From NCBI GenBank assembly GCA_016926595.1, contig JAFGOG010000190.1, positions 1-15,178 of the forward strand: 15,178 nucleotides of DNA. Direction: 5' to 3'. The notes below the pieces were generated by a model that made no database searches, was not told where the DNA came from, and saw only the letters and a list, made by a program, of their open reading frames with translations. Shown here one piece after another: positions 1 through 6,873 of the stretch. How positions within the stretch are numbered: the first letter of the stretch is position 1; each line of letters begins with the position of its first letter. The position numbers were made by a program, and so were the translations under genes. The stretch comes from Anaerolineae bacterium. GTDB lineage: Bacteria; Chloroflexota; Anaerolineae; JAAYZQ01.

Positions 1-531
1 GCTGTAGAATGTGGGGACGAGACCTATCGTCATGAGGTATTGCGCAAGAGCATTGCCAATAAGGATCTCATTCAAGCCGCGGGCCTTTTTCACAAGTACG
101 GCATTGATTTCATAACGTACAACATGGCGGGCCTTCCCGGAGAAACACTCGAACAGGCGCTCAAAACCCTGCGGCTAAACATGCGACTGCGGCCCTCGAT
201 AGCCCTCTGTTTTGTGTACCAGCCTTATCCGGGCACGGACTTGTCCGACTATGCCCTGCAAAATGGGTTCCTCACCCCTGAGATGCTCCAGAAGATGGGT
301 ACACCGGGATACCAGGGGTTCTTCCATTCTGCGAGTGTGTTGACCCAAAAGGATCTGAGGAAAATCGAGAACCTGCACAAAGTGTTCGGCGTCACCGCCC
401 GCCACCCCTTCCTTGGTCCGTTTTCAGAGCGAATAGTTCGTGTTGAAGCGCTGTCTCCAGTGTTGACCTGGTTCTATAAGGTCTACATGCGTGAGATGCT
501 TCTACGCCGAAGATTGAGGGACAAGTATTAG
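1..531 (+). CDS. B12-binding-type radical SAM protein, C-terminal part (5' truncated by window)
   Basis: The reading frame is open from base 1, so the gene starts upstream; the TTG at 40 is an internal Leu codon, not a start. The visible 176 residues match the C-terminal half of the TIM-barrel of B12-binding radical SAM proteins: VECGDETYRHEVLRK, then a helix, then GIDFITYNMAGLPGET (the conserved strand and G-x-P-G-E-T motif), then a strand with YQPYPGTDL. The B12-binding domain and CX3CX2C cluster would lie before the window and cannot be checked. The tail ends in a basic helix (LLRRRLRDKY). Family members do methylations or ring rearrangements; the substrate here is unknown. The next gene starts 11 bp downstream, so the two are probably co-transcribed. 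Base composition is clearly AT-richer than the rest of the cluster (27 G+C of 60 in 61-120). Confidence 0.85.
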   Translation, partial: AVECGDETYRHEVLRKSIANKDLIQAAGLFHKYGIDFITYNMAGLPGETLEQALKTLRLNMRLRPSIALCFVYQPYPGTDLSDYALQNGFLTPEMLQKMGTPGYQGFFHSASVLTQKDLRKIENLHKVFGVTARHPFLGPFSERIVRVEALSPVLTWFYKVYMREMLLRRRLRDKY

Positions 532-542
532 CGTGATACCGC

Positions 543-1823
543 ATGCGACCGCAAGATCTGTTTTTTCTGCTTGAGCTATTGCATAATCAGTGGCAGGAGC
601 CCCAGGAGCTAAAAAAGCTTCAGGACAGGAAATTGAGGCGGCTGGTCCGGCACGCCTATGACAAGGTTCCCTACTATCGTCGTCTTTTCGATTCCGTGGC
701 GGTCAAGCCTGAGGATATCACCGAGGTGGAAGACCTGGCAAGGCTGCCGGTGACCTCTAAAGAGGATTTAGTGGGCTTGCGCCAGGAGGAGATTCTGGCT
801 CAGGTTATTGATCACGACCGTTGCCGGAAGGCTATGACCAGTGGCTCGACGGGTGTTCCACTAACGATCGTTCACCGCCGCCAAGACCTGACCAAGATGA
901 ACCTGGGTTGGCTGCGCGCCTATCTCGCCCACGGGGTCAAACCGTGGCACCGGATGACTGCCTTTATTGGCGAGCGGGACATCCCCAAGCATAGACCGTG
1001 GTATGAGTACTTGGGCTTTATGCGGCGCAAGGTCCTCTCCACTTGGGATGATCCAGGCCAATGGATATCAGAGCTCCGCACGTGGCGGCCCCAGGCGTTG
1101 ACCGGCTATGTCATGACCCTCAAGCTTTTAGCCGCGGCTATGCAGAAGCAGGGGGTAACCGATATTGGGCCAAGAGTAGTCTTTCAAACTTCTGGGCTCC
1201 TCGATCAAGCCAGCCGCCAGTTCCTACACTCCGCGTTGAGGGCAAAAATCGTAGACATCTATGGCTCCTCAGAGGCAGGCTGCATTGCCTGGGAATGCGG
1301 AACTTGTTCAAGCTACCACGTTGGCTCCGACATGTTGATCGTCGAGGTGCTCGACAATGCCAAGCCCGCGCCCCCTGGCAAAGAGGGAGAGGTCGTGATC
1401 ACTAACCTTCACTCCTATGCCATGCCATTCATCCGCTACCGTCAGGGCGATGTGGCTAGGTGGGACGAGGCATCTCCTCGATGCGGCAGGGGATTTCCGT
1501 TGATCAAGATCATAGAGGGTCGTCTGGGGGATTTCATCACCTTACCGTCAGGTAAAAAACTCTCTCCCCATCACTTCTTCATCGCGCTTGACACAGCGGC
1601 TGGCGTAGCCAGGTGGCGACTAGTGCAGGAGACAGCACGGCGACTGACGGCCGAGGTAGTAGTCGACCCTGATTCCAGCGTTGGTGCCTTGCACGCTGCC
1701 CAAGCCAATCTGAAAGCTATTGTGGGCGAAGACATGGAGGTCATTGTCACCCCGGTGCCATCCCTGCCCTATGACCCGGCCCACAAGTTCCGGAGCGTGA
1801 TGTCCATGGTGCGCGAACAGTGA
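543..1823 (+). CDS. PaaK/CapK-like adenylate-forming enzyme
   Basis: A 426-residue protein, the normal length for the phenylacetate-CoA ligase / CapK family of the ANL superfamily. The family activates a carboxylate with ATP to an acyl-AMP and often a CoA thioester; CapK-like members sit in capsule and exopolysaccharide clusters and their substrates are mostly unknown. Visible motifs: the phosphate-binding loop TSGSTG (residues 99-104), the core motif YGSSE (240-244), a Cys-rich stretch CGTC followed by YH just after it (a zinc-type site in many members), and FIRYRQGD (R298, D303), where the Asp contacts the ribose of ATP. The C-terminal lid begins near EGRLGD. The start ATG lies 11 bp after the previous stop; no strong Shine-Dalgarno is visible, which fits coupling to the upstream gene. 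G+C is about 52% in a sampled line (1141-1200), like gene 1 and unlike the genes downstream. Substrate not assignable. Confidence 0.9.
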   Translation: MRPQDLFFLLELLHNQWQEPQELKKLQDRKLRRLVRHAYDKVPYYRRLFDSVAVKPEDITEVEDLARLPVTSKEDLVGLRQEEILAQVIDHDRCRKAMTSGSTGVPLTIVHRRQDLTKMNLGWLRAYLAHGVKPWHRMTAFIGERDIPKHRPWYEYLGFMRRKVLSTWDDPGQWISELRTWRPQALTGYVMTLKLLAAAMQKQGVTDIGPRVVFQTSGLLDQASRQFLHSALRAKIVDIYGSSEAGCIAWECGTCSSYHVGSDMLIVEVLDNAKPAPPGKEGEVVITNLHSYAMPFIRYRQGDVARWDEASPRCGRGFPLIKIIEGRLGDFITLPSGKKLSPHHFFIALDTAAGVARWRLVQETARRLTAEVVVDPDSSVGALHAAQANLKAIVGEDMEVIVTPVPSLPYDPAHKFRSVMSMVREQ

Positions 1824-1828
1824 ATACC

Positions 1829-1853
1829 ATGAGAGCCGGGGAGAGGCTTTCAT
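1829..1853 (+). other. Hairpin just after the CapK-like gene, possible transcript end
   Basis: An inverted repeat with a 9-bp stem (ATGAGAGCC paired with GGCTTTCAT, one G-U pair) and a 7-base loop starts 5 bp after the stop codon. No T-run follows, so it is not a canonical intrinsic terminator; it could protect the 3' end or act as a weak or factor-assisted stop. The rest of the 92-bp gap (1824-1915) shows only a GTG at 1877 in frame with the next gene, which I do not take as its start. Confidence 0.4.
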
Positions 1854-1915
1854 CGCCGAGCTGAGCGAGCATCATTGTGCCGAGTTGCGAATCAGGGCGG
1901 AATCGGGGTCTCAGC

Positions 1916-3238
1916 ATGAAGGTCTTGATCCTCAACACCTGCTCCACCTTGAACCGCGGTGACGCAGCCATCGTCCTTGGCCAGATCCAGCTCCTGCGCC
2001 GGCTGTTCCCGGGCGTCGAGGTCGCCCTGACGTCCAGGACGCCGGCGTTGGACCGGCCTTTCTACGAGCCGCTGGGCGTTGAGGTGTTGGCTCCCTTCCT
2101 GCCTGCAGCCAGCACCTTCCGCGGCTCCCGATCCGGCTGGCTTGCGGGTGGGCGCTCGCTGCTGGCGCGGGCCGATCGGCGGCGGCTGGTGGCGACCATG
2201 CGGCAGAGCGATGCCGTACTGAGCTGCGGTGGGGGCTACTTGTACTCCTACCGGCGGCTGTTGCCGGGGACGACGTTCTGGCAAAACGTTGTCCACCTTG
2301 CCTTGGCCGCGCGCCTGCACAAGCCCTTGATCTTTATGCCCCAATCCTTCGGTCCGTTCGCCAACGCCGCTGGCCGTGCAGCGGTGAAAAGCCTGCTGTG
2401 CGCTGCGGAGGTCCACAAGGTCCTGGCCCGGGAGCGGGAATCCTACCGCCTGTTGGCGCAGATGCTGGGGCCGGCCGGCCACGATCGGATCGGCTTATGC
2501 CCCGACATGGCGCTGTATCTCAATCGCCCCCTCGCCGACCAGGCGGACGCGCCCTCGCCAACCGCCTCTCCGCGTCCGGCTGCGCGTGAAAGCACGGGGC
2601 AAATCGAGGGAGAAACCGGCAGACCGCCGCTCTTGGCTATGAACCTCCGGGAGTGGCGCTTTCCCGGGGTTGGGAATGCGGCTGACCGCCGGTCCAGGCG
2701 CAGGGCTTACCTGGAGGCGATGGAGGCCGTGGCCCGGTCGTTCGTCGAGCGGGTTGGGGGAGCAATAGCCGTCGTGCCCCAGGCTCTGGGGCCCGATCCC
2801 AACGAGGATGACAGGGGCATCTGCCGCGAGTTCTACCGCCAGCTCTGCGCCTCACTGCCAGCCGGGTCGCAGGTGGAGTACCTGGATCTGAGCGCTGCTT
2901 CGCTAGAACCGGTCATGGCGCTTCTTTCAAAGGCCAGTCTGCTCGTCGGGACGCGGCTGCACTCCTGCCTGCTGGCCCTGCTGTGCGGGGTGCCCATGGT
3001 GGCCATCGGCTATCAACCCAAGAGCCAGGGTACGCTGGCGATGCTGGGGCTCGAGCGCTATCACTTGAGCATCGACGACCTGGCGGCGGCCGAGCTAGTG
3101 GGACTTTTGGAAGAGGTCATGAGCCGTCGGGAAGATATCCTGGCCCAGGTCGACGGTGCTTTGGCGCGCGCGCGTGTCCAGATCGAGGACCAGGCCGGCT
3201 CGGCGCTGCTGGCCCTGCTGCGCGGGGCGCGAGGTTGA
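1916..3238 (+). CDS. Polysaccharide pyruvyl transferase family protein
   Basis: A 440-residue member of the polysaccharide pyruvyl transferase family (CsaB/WcaK-like, GT-B-like fold), which moves pyruvate from phosphoenolpyruvate to sugars of cell-wall or exopolysaccharides to form ketals. Visible in order: the first strand and loop MKVLILNTCSTLNRGDAA, SCGGG (104-107), MPQSFGPF, LARERESYRLL, CPDMALYL, VPQALGPDPNEDDR, then the signature GTRLHS (R347, H349) with LLCGVPMVAIGYQPKSQG. A Pro/Ala/Ser-rich linker at about 205-239 joins the two halves. The frame is open to a GTG at 1877, but the ATG at 1916 starts exactly at the family's first beta strand and has a weak GGGG 7 bases upstream, so I prefer it. 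The gene ends 5 bp before the next start. Some relatives have lost catalysis, and the acceptor sugar cannot be read from sequence. Confidence 0.9.
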   Translation: MKVLILNTCSTLNRGDAAIVLGQIQLLRRLFPGVEVALTSRTPALDRPFYEPLGVEVLAPFLPAASTFRGSRSGWLAGGRSLLARADRRRLVATMRQSDAVLSCGGGYLYSYRRLLPGTTFWQNVVHLALAARLHKPLIFMPQSFGPFANAAGRAAVKSLLCAAEVHKVLARERESYRLLAQMLGPAGHDRIGLCPDMALYLNRPLADQADAPSPTASPRPAARESTGQIEGETGRPPLLAMNLREWRFPGVGNAADRRSRRRAYLEAMEAVARSFVERVGGAIAVVPQALGPDPNEDDRGICREFYRQLCASLPAGSQVEYLDLSAASLEPVMALLSKASLLVGTRLHSCLLALLCGVPMVAIGYQPKSQGTLAMLGLERYHLSIDDLAAAELVGLLEEVMSRREDILAQVDGALARARVQIEDQAGSALLALLRGARG

Positions 3239-3243
3239 ACCCC

Positions 3244-4269
3244 GTGGCAGCGGACGGCGGGCGAGGAGCGGCGCGTGTCCCTGCGCCGCGCAGCGCGCTC
3301 GTAGCCGTCACCCGGCGCTGCAACGCCCGGTGCTTGATGTGCGATATCTGGAAAGCGCCGGAGGGCAAAGAGTTGGCGCCCGAACAGTACCTGGGGTTGC
3401 CCGCCGGGCTGCGGCACGTGGACGTGAGCGGTGGAGAACCCTTCATGCGGCCCGACCTGCTTGACGTCCTTGCCGCCATTCACCAGGCCTGTCCGCGTGC
3501 CCGCCTGGTGCTGTCGAGCAACGGCCTGCTGCTGGACAGGATCCGGTCATCCGCGCCCCGGCTGGCCGCCCTGGGCAAGGCGCTGGCCGTCCGGGTCTCG
3601 ATCGACGGCATAGGCGAGACGCACGACCGGCTGCGTGGGGTGCCGGGCGCCTACGACCGGGCGCGGCAGGCGCTGGTCATCCTAGCCGAAGCGGGCGTCG
3701 AAGATCTGGGCATTGGCCTGACGCTGATGGCCTGCAACCTGGGCGAGATGGAACAGGTCTACCGGCTAGCGGAGACGCTGGGCATCGAGTTTTCGCTGTC
3801 CGTCGCCACCAGTTCGCCCGGCTTTTTCGGCGAGGACAAGTCACTGCTGCGCCCTCAGGATAGCGGAGAGATCGAGCGGCATCTGCGCTCGCTGATCCGC
3901 GACGAGGCCCGCCACAGGCAGCCCAAACACTGGTTTCGAGCCTGGTTCGAGGCAGGTTTGCTCCATTACCTGCTGCACGGCGAGCGGGTCTTGCCCTGCG
4001 ACGCGGGCGTTGGTTTCTTTTACCTAGCGCCGGATGGCGAGGTCCATTGCTGTCACGTCCGGCCGTCGCGCCTGGGCAGCCTGGGCAGCGGGACGTGGGA
4101 TGAGCTGTGGCAGGCGCCGGAGGCAGAGCAGGCGCGGCGCGCCGTGCGAGACTGTGCCCGGTGCTGGATGGTGTGCACCGCGCGCACCGAGATGCGCCGT
4201 CGGCTGCCGGCCATCGCGCTCCAGGTCGCCGCGATCAAGCTCGCGGCTCACCTGCGGGCCAGCCGCTGA
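3244..4269 (+). CDS. Radical SAM protein with SPASM-like C-terminal Cys cluster
   Basis: A 341-residue radical SAM enzyme. The CX3CX2C motif that holds the catalytic 4Fe-4S cluster is C26, C30, C33 (TRRCNARCLMC). It is followed by DVSGGEPFMRPDL (the GGEP motif that binds the SAM amino group), LSSNG, VSIDGIGETHDRLRG, and a TIM-barrel. The C-terminal part has C252, C269-C270, and the CX2CX3C set C304, C307, C311, which is the twitch/SPASM arrangement for an auxiliary cluster. The open frame runs far upstream over the previous gene, but the family homology begins near SALVAVTRRC. I chose GTG 3244 because GAGG at 3231-3234 is 9 bases upstream; TTG 3235, overlapping the previous stop, is the alternative. 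SPASM enzymes modify peptides, proteins or sugars; no precursor peptide is visible nearby, so a role in glycan or lipid modification is an inference from the cluster. Confidence 0.9.
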   Translation: MAADGGRGAARVPAPRSALVAVTRRCNARCLMCDIWKAPEGKELAPEQYLGLPAGLRHVDVSGGEPFMRPDLLDVLAAIHQACPRARLVLSSNGLLLDRIRSSAPRLAALGKALAVRVSIDGIGETHDRLRGVPGAYDRARQALVILAEAGVEDLGIGLTLMACNLGEMEQVYRLAETLGIEFSLSVATSSPGFFGEDKSLLRPQDSGEIERHLRSLIRDEARHRQPKHWFRAWFEAGLLHYLLHGERVLPCDAGVGFFYLAPDGEVHCCHVRPSRLGSLGSGTWDELWQAPEAEQARRAVRDCARCWMVCTARTEMRRRLPAIALQVAAIKLAAHLRASR

Positions 4270-4275
4270 AGGAGG
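4269..4275 (+). promoter_or_regulatory. Strong Shine-Dalgarno AAGGAGG fixing the GTG start at 4281
   Basis: AAGGAGG overlaps the last base of the preceding TGA stop and lies 5 bases before GTG 4281. The same frame is open back to 4107, but those codons overlap the end of the radical SAM gene and the N-terminal family homology begins only after 4281. This site decides the start. Confidence 0.8.
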
Positions 4276-4280
4276 GGATC

Positions 4281-5429
4281 GTGGCTGCTGTGCCACGCTT
4301 TGACATCGCCTTCGTGGGGCAGAAAGGCATTCCCGCCACTTTCGGCGGGATCGAATTCCACGTCGATGAGCTCGCCCGGCGGCTGGTGCAGCGGGGGCAC
4401 CGGGTGACGGTCTATGTCCGGTCGTGGTACACCCCGCGCGACCTCGATACCTACGAAGGGGTGAGGCTGGTGCACACGCCGACCCTGCGGACCAAACACC
4501 TGGACGCTGCGATCCACAGCCTGACGTCGTCGCTGCACAGCCTGCGTCAGACTTATGATCTAGTTCACTATCACGCCATGGGGCCTTCTGTCTTTGCCTG
4601 GCTGCCCAGGCTGCAGGGCAGGCGGGTGGTGGTCACAGTCCATGCCCTCGATTGGCAGCGAGTCAAGTGGGGCCGGAGCGCCAGGGCGTTCCTGAAAATG
4701 ACCGAGCGTACAGCCCTCTATCTGTCGGATTGCACCGTGGTCATCTCGCGCGCGCTGGAACGGCACTTTATGGAAAAGTACGCCCGGGCCGTGTGCTACA
4801 TCCCTAACGGCGTCACCGTGCCCACCCCGACCGATCCGCAGTTGATCTGCCAGTCCTACGGCTTGCAGGGCGACGATTATGTCCTCTTTCTGGCGCGGCT
4901 GGTGCCCGAGAAAAGGCCCGAATGGATGATCCGCGCCTTCTTGCAGCTCGCCACCCCCTTGCGCCTGGTGATCGCCGGCGCGGACGAGGTTCACGGCGCT
5001 TATAGCCGCACGCTGGCCGCCCTGGCTGGCGCGGACCCGCGGGTCATTTTCGCCGGTCAGGTAGAAGGCCGCCTGAAGGAAGAGCTGCTGAGCAATGCCC
5101 ACTGCTTTGTGACCCCCTCCTCCATGGAGGGACTGCCTATCGCCCTGCTGGAGGCGATGGCCCACGGGCGCTGCTGCTTAGCAAGCGACATCCCCGCCCA
5201 CCAGGAGATCATCGATCCGGGACGAGACGGCTTGTTGTTCGCCTGGGACGACGACCGGCAGTTCGCCCGCTCGCTCCACGATCTGCTGGCGCAGAGCGAG
5301 GCTAGCCGCCAGGCGTTGGGCGAGCAGGCGCGGCTCAAGGTGGCAGAGAGTTATACCTGGGACCGGGTCACAGAGGCCACGGAGGCGCTCTATGCCCGGC
5401 TGCTTGCCGGCGGCGCCGGGAGGGCGTGA
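4281..5429 (+). CDS. GT4 family glycosyltransferase with DUF1972-like N-terminus
   Basis: A 382-residue GT-B retaining glycosyltransferase. The N-terminus FVGQKGIPATFGGIEFHVDE (residues 11-30) is the pattern of the DUF1972-type N-terminal domain found in rhamnosyl- and other exopolysaccharide transferases: a G-x-x-G-I-P-A loop followed by FGGIE. The acceptor-side domain continues to about residue 175 (YHAMGPS, VTVHALDWQR, VISRALERHF, YIPNGV). The donor domain has LFLARLVPEKRPEWMI and the E-x7-E nucleotide-sugar motif at E283 and E291 (EGLPIALLE). The enzyme should act at the cytoplasmic face of the membrane on a lipid-linked acceptor; donor and linkage cannot be deduced. It follows the radical SAM gene by 11 bp, so pyruvyl transferase, radical SAM and this gene look like one operon. 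Confidence 0.93.
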   Translation: MAAVPRFDIAFVGQKGIPATFGGIEFHVDELARRLVQRGHRVTVYVRSWYTPRDLDTYEGVRLVHTPTLRTKHLDAAIHSLTSSLHSLRQTYDLVHYHAMGPSVFAWLPRLQGRRVVVTVHALDWQRVKWGRSARAFLKMTERTALYLSDCTVVISRALERHFMEKYARAVCYIPNGVTVPTPTDPQLICQSYGLQGDDYVLFLARLVPEKRPEWMIRAFLQLATPLRLVIAGADEVHGAYSRTLAALAGADPRVIFAGQVEGRLKEELLSNAHCFVTPSSMEGLPIALLEAMAHGRCCLASDIPAHQEIIDPGRDGLLFAWDDDRQFARSLHDLLAQSEASRQALGEQARLKVAESYTWDRVTEATEALYARLLAGGAGRA

Positions 5430-5434
5430 TAAAG

Positions 5435-5466
5435 GCCGTGGCATGGCTGCCCCAACAAGCCACGGC
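5435..5466 (+). repeat. Perfect 8-bp inverted repeat between the two GT4 genes
   Basis: GCCGTGGC at 5435-5442 is the exact reverse complement of GCCACGGC at 5459-5466, with a 16-base loop. It begins 5 bp after the stop of the first GT4 gene and ends 37 bp before the next start. No T-run follows (the next bases are G and A rich), so it is not a standard terminator. It may be an RNA-stabilising or attenuating hairpin. Confidence 0.45.
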
Positions 5467-5503
5467 GTGAGCGGGCAAAAAGAAAGGAGCTGGCGGCAGG
5501 ACC

Positions 5504-6778
5504 ATGCGAGTCCTGATGGTGAACAAGTTCTACTACCATCGCGGCGGCACAGAGCGCTACTGCTTTGATTTCACCAGCCTCCTCGAGGCGCATGGCCACA
5601 GCGTGGTGCCATTCGCCATGGCCCACGAGCGGAACGCCGCCAGCCCCTACGCGCCGTTTTTCGTGCAAGAGCTATCGCTCGATCGCTCCGCCGACCTGCG
5701 CCGGCCCTGGGCCGTCGTGGCCTCGGCGGCGAGGGCCATCTACTCCCATGAGGCGCAGCGAAAACTGGCGGCCCTCATCCGGCAGGAACGGCCCGACGTG
5801 GCCTACCTGCACAACATCCACCACCAGTTCAGCCTGTCGATCCTGCCTCTACTGCGAGAGCACGGCGTGCCGATCCTATGGCGGCTGCACGATTACGCGC
5901 TCTTCTGTCCCAACTCGACCTTCTACACACGGGGCAGCATTTGTGAGGCCTGCGTCGGGGGACGCTTTTACCACGCCGTCTGGCGCGCCTGCCGCCGCGA
6001 TTCCCGGGGTGCGAGCCTGGTCGCCTGCCTGGCATCGTACGCCGGCCGGCTGCTGCGCCTGGAACGCCACACCGACCTGTTCGTTGCGCCCAGCCATTTC
6101 CTGGCCGAAAAGATGGCGGCCTGCGGCCTGGACCGAGAACGGCTGGCCGTCCAGCCCAACTTTCTTGACCTGACCTCATTCGATCGTGACTTGGCGGCAG
6201 CCTGTGGCAGTGGAGCCGGCCGCAGTTCGGACAGCCCGCTGCTCTTTGTGGGGCGGCTGGTCCCGGAAAAGGGCGCCGATACGCTGATTGCCGCTGTTGG
6301 CCAGACGCCCGCAGCCAGACTGCTCATCGCCGGCGACGGCCCCGAGCGCGCCCGCCTGGAGGCTCTAGCCGCTGCCGTCGCGCCCGGCCGGGTCTCGTTC
6401 CTCGGTCATCAGCCCCTCGAAGCGCTGCTTGCCATCCTGGATAGCGCCAGTGCCGTCGTCGTGCCCTCAATGTGGTACGAAAACTGCCCGTATGCCATCC
6501 TCGAGGCCTTTGCCGCTCGCCAGGCGGTCATTGCCAGCCGCATCGGCGGCATTCCGGAGCTGGTGCAGGACGGCGAGGATGGCCTTTTGTTCCAGCCGGG
6601 CGATGTGGACGGGCTGGCAGACCGCATCGGCGCGCTGCTGGCCGACGAACAAGAGAGGGACCGCCTGGGCAAACAGGCCAGGCAAAAGCTCGAGGCCGGT
6701 TATGCCGCGGATCGGCACTATGCTGGTTTCCTGGAGCTGTGCGCCCGGCTGCCACAGGCCAGATCGTCGGCTCGATAG
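5504..6778 (+). CDS. GT4 family glycosyltransferase with Cys-rich insert
   Basis: A 424-residue GT-B glycosyltransferase. The N-terminus MRVLMVNKFYYHRGGTERYC carries the glycine loop (RGGTE) of GT4 enzymes. LHNIHHQFS and WRLHDYALFCPN follow. A Cys set C135, C147, C150 and C163 sits in the stretch CPN...GSICEACVGG...CRRDS; this arrangement recurs in a subgroup of GT4 proteins and looks like a metal or structural site. The donor domain starts at LLFVGRLVPEKGADTLI and has the E-x7-E motif at E326 and E334 (ENCPYAILE) followed by IGGIPELVQDGEDGLLF. Start: ATG 5504, with GGCAGG 3 bases and AAAGGAG 14 bases upstream; homology begins at residue 1. It is 74 bp after the previous gene, with a hairpin between. 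It probably adds a sugar to the same glycan as its neighbour; specificity is unknown. Confidence 0.93.
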   Translation: MRVLMVNKFYYHRGGTERYCFDFTSLLEAHGHSVVPFAMAHERNAASPYAPFFVQELSLDRSADLRRPWAVVASAARAIYSHEAQRKLAALIRQERPDVAYLHNIHHQFSLSILPLLREHGVPILWRLHDYALFCPNSTFYTRGSICEACVGGRFYHAVWRACRRDSRGASLVACLASYAGRLLRLERHTDLFVAPSHFLAEKMAACGLDRERLAVQPNFLDLTSFDRDLAAACGSGAGRSSDSPLLFVGRLVPEKGADTLIAAVGQTPAARLLIAGDGPERARLEALAAAVAPGRVSFLGHQPLEALLAILDSASAVVVPSMWYENCPYAILEAFAARQAVIASRIGGIPELVQDGEDGLLFQPGDVDGLADRIGALLADEQERDRLGKQARQKLEAGYAADRHYAGFLELCARLPQARSSAR

Positions 6779-6790
6779 GAAAGGAATTTG

Positions 6791-6799
6791 TGTTATAAT
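6791..6799 (+). promoter_or_regulatory. Extended -10 promoter (TGTTATAAT) before the GT-C gene
   Basis: A consensus TATAAT at 6794-6799 is preceded by TGT, the extended -10 form used by housekeeping sigma factors. The 17-bp-spaced position upstream (6771-6776, CTCGAT) is not a good -35, which an extended -10 can tolerate. The predicted transcription start, near 6806, falls on the upstream in-frame GTG at 6805, so translation more likely begins at ATG 6874, leaving a leader of roughly 70 bases. The site would let the last gene be transcribed independently of the upstream cluster. Confidence 0.55.
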
Positions 6800-6873
6800 A
6801 GCCCGTGAAAGAGCGATTGTCAGTCGGCGAGGGGGCAATTGAATCAACGGCGCGGACCGGCCAGCGTTTTCCC

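Noticed and set aside
2983..3243. Upstream extension of the radical SAM reading frame over the pyruvyl transferase gene
   Set aside because: It overlaps the conserved GTRLHS end of the pyruvyl transferase in another frame, is Arg/Gly/Pro-rich, and family homology starts only after 3244.
4107..4280. Upstream extension of the first GT4 reading frame
   Set aside because: It covers the Cys cluster of the radical SAM gene in another frame, and a perfect Shine-Dalgarno marks GTG 4281 as the start.
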